This document shows positions 21,994-29,465 of a DNA stretch of 34,271 nt, piece after piece (the stretch's first letter is position 1; each line of letters starts with the position of its first letter). Origin of the DNA: Deltaproteobacteria bacterium (GTDB lineage Bacteria; Bdellovibrionota_B; Oligoflexia; Oligoflexales; Bog-1112); contig PLEQ01000232.1 in assembly GCA_003136475.1 (NCBI GenBank), forward strand, positions 1 to 34,271. The letters run 5' to 3'. A program made the position numbers and the translations under genes. The notes beneath the pieces were generated by a model. The model did not search any database. It was not told the origin of the DNA and saw only the letters and a program-made list of their open reading frames with translations.

Positions 21994-24630
21994 TTATAGT
22001 TGTGATGTAGGTAATTGGAATGATACCGGAAAAACTCCCTGAATGCCGCTTAGCCCCACCCCTAAATTAATTACTAGACTTGGGGGTGTAATTAGTACTT
22101 GTAATCCGGAAATATTAGAAAAACGAGGATCAGCTGTAATTAAGTTCGTGATTTCATTATATATATCAGAAGCAGATGTGTCAGAAACCATAGTTCCAGG
22201 CTTAGTCCCCAATCCAAAGCTTGGATTGGACAAATCGCTCCCAAGTGGTGTTCCAAATTTAATGGCTAAAGCCTGTATTAGATTAGGAAGTCCGGCAGCC
22301 AATTGAAAGTCTCCGGTATTGTTTACAGCTAAATCGCCTTGTGGAGTCAATAACCAAGATACTTTGGATAATCCTACCAAATCTACATTGGCAACACTGC
22401 TAGGAATTGTAATTTGGTCGTCTGCGGTAGTCTGGAGATCAGAAGGAATCCAAATTACGTTTTGGGAATTTACAGTGCCGGGTAAATAGGCCTGTAAATA
22501 CGCTTGATTAGCGGTCGTAAATGTGTCCAAATTTGGTAGTCCATCCAACGTTATAAGAAAACTAGTTTGTGACAGAGACACTATGTTTATAATAGTACGA
22601 GCAACTGGATTTTGGTTGTTTGCATAGAGATATATGGTTTGGCCAATAAAAAGATCTGTATCGGAGCCTACTACAATATTTCTGCCATCGGCATTAGATA
22701 ATAAAGAATACTGGAATCCATCCGGATCTATATATGGCTCTTGTAAGAAATTTAATGTAGCTATCTCCAACCATCTAGCAGAATCTCCTAAATATCTCTG
22801 CGCAATTTGTTCCATATTCAGTCCTGCTGGAACTGGAACCTGAATTTTGGAGTTAGAAATAGAAAATTCAATTCCAGAAGTTGCGGCTAGAGCATTGACA
22901 TATTCCATATTATTTAAAATTTGATTGTTATCAAGCTGATTGGTTGCAGTCAATATGTCATAACTTTCAACTAATTCATAAAATGATTGTAAGATATAGT
23001 ACTGATCCAGAGTCATGGTATTTTCAGTTGCAATAGGGGGAGGCGTATTGAAAAGTGTGCTATAGTACGAATCACCAGCACCAAAAGAAGTTTCTAATTG
23101 GGTGCATAGTGTAAGAATAACCCCACGCATTGTTTTCAAATTTGCAACCGTAAAATTGCTTACAGTATTTAATTCATTACTAAGAGCTGTTGATTGGGCA
23201 GTATTTAATGTTAAGCTATTTACGGGAACTTGGCTAAAAAGCATTGGATTCTGCAGAGGATTGGCAAATATCGTACTTGATGGGTTTAACGTAGAAGATG
23301 CAATTGCATTAGGTCCCAACTGACCATTTGCTACTGCGGCTGAAGAAAGGCCTTCATTTTTTTGTTGCAAGGCTTGTACGTTAGATAAATTGGTTTGCGT
23401 GGTATTGTCAGTAGCCGCTGGACCAAAGAGATTGTTTGGGTTAACAGTAGATAAAAAATTTGATATAGTGCTTTGAGCATCTTTGGTTAATTGAGCCGGC
23501 AAATCATTAACGGCTAAAGCTACTCCCGCCAATTGTTTTACAAAAATTCCGGTCTGTCGAATGATGTTTAAAATATTGTCAACATCTGACCTAACGGCCC
23601 CGATCAAATTGGTTGCAGCAGCCGCAGTATTTTGTGCAGCTTGAATTATATTTAGTATATTCTGGAGTACGCCAGGACCAAGAGGCGTTACTTGAAGTGG
23701 GACGGCGACTAGGTTATCATTTAAGTTAACCCTGCGCCATGCTTTAAATTGTAGGTTGTAGTCAATTTGCAAGGGCTTATTTGCATTTTCATTCCAAGTA
23801 AATCCTACTGGTGTGACTACGAAACTTTGATTCTGTTTGGGGATATCAAAGACCAAACGCCACCCGGCATTATCGGGATTTCTTTTGGCTTCAGCGTATT
23901 GTTCCAAAAACTGAGTTAGCATGAGAGTCTGATAATAACCAGTACCCAGACCATTTTCGGGATCTTGGGGATCTCCTGGTCTTATAGTAGTAGGTTTAGA
24001 CGCATTAGAGCCATTAGTGACGTTGTTAATAATTGATTGAAATTGAGTGGCAACGTTTTGTGCGGCCCCTATGGTACCACCAAAAACGGACTGAAGTATG
24101 TTGGGCGTTCCTGGAGGATTAACAGTTGAAGGTCTTCCGGGCCATACGCCAAAAGTTCCTTGAATAGAGATATTCTTAAAACGAACTCCGGAATGTTCTT
24201 CTAAGATACCACGTAAAGTAGCGGAAGTATTAATAGAATATGCATCTGTAATAGACAATTGTTGTGGAGTTATAGGCAAAAAGAATTCCCAGGCCGTACT
24301 CAATGGAGTAAAAGCCAAAGTACCGTTGCCAAGTGGGTTGACCGTAACTTTTGAAGGTAGGTTGCCCCCAACTACCTGATTATTGTTGGAAGTGTCTATA
24401 ACAACAAGCCTATAGGGTACTAGCTTATCCCAGAGTTCCCCTTTGGGAGACAAATATTGAAAAAATGTACTGTTTACAATAGGTTGAGCATTAGAATTGG
24501 GCGCAGTAGTAGGACCGGCATTGGGAACTACTGCCCAAGGGAGGTTACCGAACAAGGAACTGCCTCCTGGAGGCGCCGTAAGGCTTCCTAAAGCTGAACT
24601 AAGACCTAAAGAATCAAGTAAGCCTGGCAT
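21994..24630 (-). CDS. baseplate/tail tip fusion: XkdP-like LysM protein plus gp25-like domain
   Basis: The 878-residue protein starts at ATG 24630 with AGGGG 6 bases upstream; a TTG directly before would leave too short a spacing. Residues about 110-175 (FFLPITPQQLSITDAYSIN to GVRFKNISIQGTFGVWPG) resemble the N-terminal domain of XkdP/LysM tail proteins that dock to the tube. Residues about 590-640 contain VPAGLNMEQIAQRYLGDSAR and WLEIATLN, a LysM-like unit. The last 120 residues (LPNLIQALAIKFGTPLGSDL, then DIYNEITNLITADPRFSNI) match the gp25/XkdS baseplate family. In most phages these are separate genes. A Gln/Asn-rich helical linker lies in the middle. It probably connects hub and wedge. 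Upstream is CAATCTTAT; downstream is the J-like gene. Confidence 0.8.
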   Translation of the reverse strand: MPGLLDSLGLSSALGSLTAPPGGSSLFGNLPWAVVPNAGPTTAPNSNAQPIVNSTFFQYLSPKGELWDKLVPYRLVVIDTSNNNQVVGGNLPSKVTVNPLGNGTLAFTPLSTAWEFFLPITPQQLSITDAYSINTSATLRGILEEHSGVRFKNISIQGTFGVWPGRPSTVNPPGTPNILQSVFGGTIGAAQNVATQFQSIINNVTNGSNASKPTTIRPGDPQDPENGLGTGYYQTLMLTQFLEQYAEAKRNPDNAGWRLVFDIPKQNQSFVVTPVGFTWNENANKPLQIDYNLQFKAWRRVNLNDNLVAVPLQVTPLGPGVLQNILNIIQAAQNTAAAATNLIGAVRSDVDNILNIIRQTGIFVKQLAGVALAVNDLPAQLTKDAQSTISNFLSTVNPNNLFGPAATDNTTQTNLSNVQALQQKNEGLSSAAVANGQLGPNAIASSTLNPSSTIFANPLQNPMLFSQVPVNSLTLNTAQSTALSNELNTVSNFTVANLKTMRGVILTLCTQLETSFGAGDSYYSTLFNTPPPIATENTMTLDQYYILQSFYELVESYDILTATNQLDNNQILNNMEYVNALAATSGIEFSISNSKIQVPVPAGLNMEQIAQRYLGDSARWLEIATLNFLQEPYIDPDGFQYSLLSNADGRNIVVGSDTDLFIGQTIYLYANNQNPVARTIINIVSLSQTSFLITLDGLPNLDTFTTANQAYLQAYLPGTVNSQNVIWIPSDLQTTADDQITIPSSVANVDLVGLSKVSWLLTPQGDLAVNNTGDFQLAAGLPNLIQALAIKFGTPLGSDLSNPSFGLGTKPGTMVSDTSASDIYNEITNLITADPRFSNISGLQVLITPPSLVINLGVGLSGIQGVFPVSFQLPTSQL

Positions 24631-24644
24631 CAAATACCCCTACA

Positions 24645-24653
24645 ATAAGATTG
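24645..24653 (-). promoter_or_regulatory. CAATCTTAT intergenic motif, copy 6
   Basis: An exact copy (TGACAATCTTATTG, the same extended form as copy 2), 14 bases before the ATG at 24630. TGATATA lies 19 bases further upstream (24673-24679). Confidence 0.6.
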
Positions 24654-24717
24654 TCAGTTCCTTCATAATCGATATATCAGAGATAAGACCAGGGTATTTC
24701 TATGATATATAAGAAAC

Positions 24718-25257
24718 ATGAGAATTTTAAGATCTATACTAATCGGAACTCTTCTCGGACTATTATTGTCTTGTGCCATGATGTTTAGGGAAGTGAGACC
24801 TGTACCCAATTATAAGGGCGTGGATCAGGAAGCAATCCCATACGTTAATGAATGGCTTGAGCTGGCCAAATTAAATGGGATTACTTTTTACAATACGGTA
24901 ACCGTAGGATTCTCGAACATAGAGAGATCAGAGGTTATTGGCGAATGTAATTATTCTTATTTTTTTAGAGAAATCGATTTAGATCAAACTTATTGGAAAA
25001 CTTTTACTAAAATTCGGAAAACAGCATTATTGTATCACGAACTAACACATTGTTATTGTGGTAGAAAGCATGACTATGCTGTCGGTAAAGAATATGACAA
25101 CAACGAACGTCCTTGGTTTCCGTTAAAACGCGAAGGATTTTTTCTAGATGGATGTCCTCTGAGTCTTATGTATCCATACGTAGTTGAAGATTCTTGTTTT
25201 ATTTCTCACTATGCAGAATATACAAAAGAAATGTATAATCGCTGTGAGCCATTCTAA
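24718..25257 (+). CDS. lipoprotein with HExxH metallopeptidase motif
   Basis: The 179-residue protein starts MRILRSILIGTLLGLLLSCA, a signal peptide with lipobox LLSC (Cys19), so it would be lipid-anchored outside the inner membrane. HELTHCYCGRKHD (107-119) is a zinc peptidase motif: His107, Glu108 and His111, with His118 as a possible third ligand 7 residues after the second. GCPLSLMYPYV (145-155) resembles the Met-turn region after such sites. Further cysteines (77, 112, 114, 146, 160, 176) could form disulfides, fitting a periplasmic protein. Substrate unknown; a role in host envelope change, lysis or exclusion of other phages is speculation. It is a + strand gene inside the minus structural cluster and overlaps the next gene by one base. 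Confidence 0.75.
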   Translation: MRILRSILIGTLLGLLLSCAMMFREVRPVPNYKGVDQEAIPYVNEWLELAKLNGITFYNTVTVGFSNIERSEVIGECNYSYFFREIDLDQTYWKTFTKIRKTALLYHELTHCYCGRKHDYAVGKEYDNNERPWFPLKREGFFLDGCPLSLMYPYVVEDSCFISHYAEYTKEMYNRCEPF

Positions 25258-25604
25258 TGATGACCAAACATGAAACAGATCTAGTCAGATTAGTGTATGC
25301 TCGATTCATGGAATCGGAAGATGATACTTGGGGAGACATAGACTGTAATCTGGAAATGTTTGATTGGCTCTCTGACAAAGAATTAATAGAAGAAACAAGA
25401 ATAAAAATTTTAGAGCATTCAAGGGGAACATTTAGGTGTGCGCAAAATCACGAGCAAGGCATTTGCTTTGCCCCTTTAGTATTAGAAGCCGTAATTGCCA
25501 TAAACAAGTTATATGAAGAGACCGGAAGATTACACGAAAAAAATAGATATATTTTGACCTATTATCTTTCAATGAGTGAATTACGTTTAATATACGTTTT
25601 TTAG
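25257..25604 (+). CDS. protein of unknown function
   Basis: A 115-residue protein whose ATG shares one base with the stop of the metallopeptidase gene (TAATG), so the two are probably translated together. It is acidic and helical (ESEDDTWGDIDCNLEMFDWL), with a helical second half around LVLEAVIAINKLYEETGRLH. No signal peptide, membrane segment or known motif is seen. Its end overlaps the converging gene at 25601-25864 by 4 bases. Confidence 0.65.
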   Translation: MMTKHETDLVRLVYARFMESEDDTWGDIDCNLEMFDWLSDKELIEETRIKILEHSRGTFRCAQNHEQGICFAPLVLEAVIAINKLYEETGRLHEKNRYILTYYLSMSELRLIYVF

Positions 25605-25864
25605 TGAAGACGCATTTGTTGAATAGACATTCCAGCAATTAAGTCTAAGGCGTATTTGCGATCCTTTTCTGTACCATCTTTTACTATTCCAGATAGGTCT
25701 TTCAAAGCATTATTGTACACCTTAATAACTTCTAGTTTAGTGAATAGAAAAAAATTGTCTTCGCACAAAAAATCTCCACCAAATTGCACGCAATAATAAT
25801 TCCTTTCCATTCTTTCTACTTCTTGTTCTGTATATCCAATATATGCTGATTTTTTTTTGCCCAT
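25601..25864 (-). CDS. small protein of unknown function at the end of the tail operon
   Basis: An 87-residue protein with AGGT 5 bases before its ATG, 8 bases after the preceding gene. It starts MGKKKSAYIGYTEQEVERME and is helical and charged, with Cys in YYCVQF and FLCED. No family is recognised. As the last gene of the tape measure-hub-spike operon it may be a chaperone or minor structural part; this is only context. Confidence 0.6.
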   Translation of the reverse strand: MGKKKSAYIGYTEQEVERMERNYYCVQFGGDFLCEDNFFLFTKLEVIKVYNNALKDLSGIVKDGTEKDRKYALDLIAGMSIQQMRLH

Positions 25865-25872
25865 ATTTTACC

Positions 25873-26580
25873 TTATGCCGCCGTTCCAGTACCGGTTCCT
25901 ACTCCTGGTAGATTGCATATCTGTGCCGGACTGGTTACACAGATACCTGTAATCGTAAGAGTTCCTGTAGAATTCTGTTCTATTAATGCAACATATGATT
26001 CAGAAATTGCTTGAGCTAATCTTGGCCAAAATTTCCCCAGAAAGTTAGGGGCACCAGACATTATCTGGGTTTGAATAGTCGGAGCTACCAATCCCGTAAA
26101 ATCGCCATTATTAATGGTTCCACTCCCCGCATAAATCAAAGGATCTACTGATGTTAAAATCCATGCCGTTGGATAATATGACAAAAAAGAATCATTAATT
26201 CCTTCGCACAACGCTTTTAAATATTCTCCAGAATTTCCTGGCTCAGGAGGATATGGATCATGTTTAGTACTACCAAAGTCGGCTATTACATAGTTTCTAG
26301 TTCTTGTGTATAGATCTTCTATAAAAAAAGTTGGATCTGTAACGATACCGACTCCTGCACCCACTCCTGGAATAGGGGGAGCTGCCGTAAAACCAACATC
26401 AGAGGATGTGAATTCTACTGTAGGTGCTCCTAAGGCAATACCTAAGCCGATTGCCTGACACATCTCAATATAAAATGCAGGATTTTCCTGAGCAAGCGGA
26501 TGTCTTCCAGCTATAGCGGCCATTCTAGAATCTACATTCGTTTGAATAAGATTTGCTAAAACAGATCCTACTACTGGCAT
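25873..26580 (-). CDS. probable baseplate/tail structural protein, family not recognised
   Basis: The 235-residue protein begins PVVGSVLANLIQTNVDSRMA and contains PAFYIEMCQAIGLGIALG, then PPIPGVGAGVG and the terminal PAQICNLPGVGTGTGTAA. The Gly/Pro-rich stretches and short strands fit a virion protein; there is no export signal. It follows the spike gene by 1 base and so belongs to the same operon. In other phages small proteins next to the spike cap, load or carry tip effectors, but nothing in the sequence decides among these. Confidence 0.55.
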   Translation of the reverse strand: MPVVGSVLANLIQTNVDSRMAAIAGRHPLAQENPAFYIEMCQAIGLGIALGAPTVEFTSSDVGFTAAPPIPGVGAGVGIVTDPTFFIEDLYTRTRNYVIADFGSTKHDPYPPEPGNSGEYLKALCEGINDSFLSYYPTAWILTSVDPLIYAGSGTINNGDFTGLVAPTIQTQIMSGAPNFLGKFWPRLAQAISESYVALIEQNSTGTLTITGICVTSPAQICNLPGVGTGTGTAA

Positions 26581-26581
26581 G

Positions 26582-27496
26582 TTATTGCCCAGCCATTACT
26601 GTAGGAACACCTATGGTAGGAACGCCTGTTATTAAATCTACAACTGGATCGGTCATATTTGTTAAGACCATTCCGGCTTGTCCATTTAGTTGAATAGTTG
26701 ATCCAGTAACAACGGCATTACCAGTGGCAGTAATATCACAATTACCTCCAGCATTTATTACGGTATCATTGCTAGAAGTTATATTTACAGCACCCGAAGC
26801 GTTAATGTTACAATCAGTTTTTGTGGTAATAGTTAGTGCTCCACTCTTATCTGCCAAAATATCAATAGTAGAGTGGTTAAACTCAAACGATCCATCAGTC
26901 TTGATTTGAAATGTGGTAGTTCCTTGTGAAGAATCGGTTGGTTCTCCTTCACTATCTGTAGCTCCATTGAATGTTAGCGCAGTGCTTCCATCTGTATTGA
27001 CCTTTATATTTACTCCATTATATTCTCCTTCTAAAAAAGGATCTGTGCTAACTAAGTTAGTTTGTCTGTCTGGATGAGTAACAGAACCAATAATTATTGC
27101 TTTCTCGCTCAGGGCATCTAAGCATAGAAGCAAAACTATGGCCCCATTTTGTCCTTTAAAATTCATTAAGCTTTCATTGACATTTAATTTAGTCCTAATT
27201 CTTAAAGCTTTTTCAAAATAATCAGCGATAGATCCCATACCTTCAGAAGCTAAACAATTTTTATAAGTATTTGACGCAACTCCCTTATTTTCGTCTTGTT
27301 GGATAGCGACAACATCGTATTCTGTAGTTAGTTTTGAAATATTGTTTGGATCGTTTACGTCATAGGCGTTAACGACCATACCCACGCGCAAAGGTGTGTT
27401 TTTATACGTCCTATTAAATCCTCTAGAAAAGTCTTCTACATTAGATCCCAAAAGACCATGGGGAAGAACGGTTCCATTCCTTAAAAAGTTGGTCAT
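26582..27496 (-). CDS. baseplate spike protein (gpV/gp45-like)
   Basis: The 304-residue protein has the layout of a contractile-tail spike. Residues about 34-155 (LRVGMVVNAYDVNDPNN to AIIIGSVTHPDRQ) form an OB-fold-like domain that seats on the hub. Residues about 200-280 are short repeated strands (GALTITTKTDCNINASG, AVNITSSNDTVINAGG, NCDITATGNAVVTGS), the intertwined trimeric beta-helix typical of spikes. The end (MTDPVVDLITGVPTIGV) lacks an obvious iron-binding HxH motif, so the tip may differ or be separate. Its ATG overlaps the hub stop (TAATG). It would pierce the outer membrane during injection, consistent with a Gram-negative host. Confidence 0.85.
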   Translation of the reverse strand: MTNFLRNGTVLPHGLLGSNVEDFSRGFNRTYKNTPLRVGMVVNAYDVNDPNNISKLTTEYDVVAIQQDENKGVASNTYKNCLASEGMGSIADYFEKALRIRTKLNVNESLMNFKGQNGAIVLLLCLDALSEKAIIIGSVTHPDRQTNLVSTDPFLEGEYNGVNIKVNTDGSTALTFNGATDSEGEPTDSSQGTTTFQIKTDGSFEFNHSTIDILADKSGALTITTKTDCNINASGAVNITSSNDTVINAGGNCDITATGNAVVTGSTIQLNGQAGMVLTNMTDPVVDLITGVPTIGVPTVMAGQ

Positions 27497-29463
27497 TATT
27501 TTTTCCTACTAGGCTTTATTGGGGGTGTTTTTGTAAGTTTTATTTGAGCTGGTTGAGGAAAAGAAGTATCGGGCTTATCTAAAGGTTTTTTCTGATCTAT
27601 TCCTGGAGAACGCTGAGGAATGTCCTGACTTTCAGAAACACCTGGCAATATTTGATTATTTCTGTAATCTATTTCTCTCTCTTTATATGCATTAGTATGG
27701 TCCATACCAGGATAGATTGTCCCACCATTTTGGTTACTATTGCTTAATATAGAAAGGCCTTGACTAACACTTATAGTAGTTCTAAAGCTTTTTCTTCCAC
27801 TTTCCGTATTTATTTCACCCCTGTGGGTTACTTGTTCTATATGGTATACGATTCCATCATATTCTAAATTGTCCCCAACAGTAATAGGATCTACAATACC
27901 AACACAGTTCAGTGTTCCATTAAACTTGAGGTGTCCACCAATCAAGGCATCTCCGACTATCTTGGCCCAAAAAGGACTATTGAATGATTCTTTTGCTGCT
28001 CCAACAGGAACTACATCAAACATTCCGCTTACTACTATAGGCCTTAATCCACTTCTCTGTATGTCATTTACATCTTGAACATAATTAATTAATTGGGTTT
28101 CTATGGCATAATCATTGCCACTGTTAGTTTGACCAGTCTTACCAAAAATTTGTACGTAATTCACCCTAGCAGCTTCATCTCTGCCCAAATCTTGAGCTAT
28201 AACTATGGAAGGATCTATTTTCCATCTGGGAACCGTTAAAAATCCTGTAGTATTGGGGGCTCCACTCGCTGATTGATTGGCTACTACAAAATCTGGGGTA
28301 GTAAATGGTATTTGTCTGAAAACAACAGTGGGAACAACTCTATCTGCATTAGGTGCTATCCTAAAACAAGAATAAAATTCATTAACTGGCTTATTAACAT
28401 ATTGACTTAATATGTCCCATACTTTTACTTGATCCCAATATTCAATTTTTAGTACCGAAGTACCGGTACAATCTACAGGGGTAAACCAAAACCTAGTTGG
28501 TTTGCCTGAAATTGTATCGGCTACTTGAGATAGCCCAGAAGGATTAAATCCCTCATGAAGAGAGAGATTTGAATTCGTTCTAGTATATGATTGAAGACCA
28601 AATACGAAATTATAGATATCTGCAGCTGTTTTTACGTTAGAATTACCCAATAAATTACCGACTACCAATGGCATAAAAAGAGTTCCATTGGGAGTAGTTT
28701 GAAATAGCGGAGAGGAATTTTGATTAGTGTCTGGAGTACCTACCCCTATAAACGCTGATGCTAACTGCATTATCAATTGTCGTAAAGAAAAAGGATTTTC
28801 CGAGTTAGCCAGTGTCTCCCACCTCTGTAAAATTTGACTTGCGAATGTAAGATATCCAGGATTTTGGAGCGCCACAGCCTGATTAAAATAAATCATGTTG
28901 TTAAATTCAGTGAACGCATATCCCGTAATGCTAATAACTCTAGTGACAGCACCGGTTTGGGCATTTGTAACGGCCAATCGTTCTCTAACAGACTGTACTT
29001 TAAAAAACCCTTTAAATCCATCATCTATTTCATTAATTGGTTCCTTACCATCGTCAGCCCTGCTTGCTACGTCTTCGGCGTCACTTTCCCAATTTAACAT
29101 GTTGACAAAAACGAAGTCTCCTGGGGCTATTTCCGTCAAATAATCTACATTAGTTTGTACCAATATCGCTTCCATGCTGGGGGTATAAGAAGATTTACTG
29201 GAAGTAACAGAAATGCTAATACAATCGTTTCTAACGACCAGAGTTTCTTTTACTGATTTTAGTTGAGATAGTAAAGAAGAATTTGGGTCTCCACCATTAG
29301 TTATGGAATTGCTAATTCTTAAAGTATCTCTGTATTGCCATCTAACAAAAGTCAGCACCCAAGCTGGACTTGATTGATTAACCAAACCATCGTCTATTCC
29401 GCCATCGGATCCATAAGCCGGATCTGGACCAATATCATATGTATAGGCTCTAGAGTCAGACAT
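27496..29463 (-). CDS. baseplate hub protein (gp27/gpD-like)
   Basis: The 655-residue protein lies between tape measure and spike, the standard hub position. Beta-rich segments include ETLVVRNDCISISVTSS, LTEIAPGDFVFVNML and FFKVQSVRERL, which match the two tube-like barrels of hub proteins. The middle holds KIEYWDQVKVWDILSQYVN, and later come DNLEYDGIVYHIEQVTHRG and FRTTISVSQGLSIL, typical of gpD-type hubs. The last 70 residues are Pro/Lys/Asn-rich and disordered (QPAQIKLTKTPPIKPSRKK). It probably forms the trimer on which the spike sits. It starts 2 bases after the tape measure stop. Confidence 0.82.
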   Translation of the reverse strand: MSDSRAYTYDIGPDPAYGSDGGIDDGLVNQSSPAWVLTFVRWQYRDTLRISNSITNGGDPNSSLLSQLKSVKETLVVRNDCISISVTSSKSSYTPSMEAILVQTNVDYLTEIAPGDFVFVNMLNWESDAEDVASRADDGKEPINEIDDGFKGFFKVQSVRERLAVTNAQTGAVTRVISITGYAFTEFNNMIYFNQAVALQNPGYLTFASQILQRWETLANSENPFSLRQLIMQLASAFIGVGTPDTNQNSSPLFQTTPNGTLFMPLVVGNLLGNSNVKTAADIYNFVFGLQSYTRTNSNLSLHEGFNPSGLSQVADTISGKPTRFWFTPVDCTGTSVLKIEYWDQVKVWDILSQYVNKPVNEFYSCFRIAPNADRVVPTVVFRQIPFTTPDFVVANQSASGAPNTTGFLTVPRWKIDPSIVIAQDLGRDEAARVNYVQIFGKTGQTNSGNDYAIETQLINYVQDVNDIQRSGLRPIVVSGMFDVVPVGAAKESFNSPFWAKIVGDALIGGHLKFNGTLNCVGIVDPITVGDNLEYDGIVYHIEQVTHRGEINTESGRKSFRTTISVSQGLSILSNSNQNGGTIYPGMDHTNAYKEREIDYRNNQILPGVSESQDIPQRSPGIDQKKPLDKPDTSFPQPAQIKLTKTPPIKPSRKK

Positions 29464-29465
29464 AG

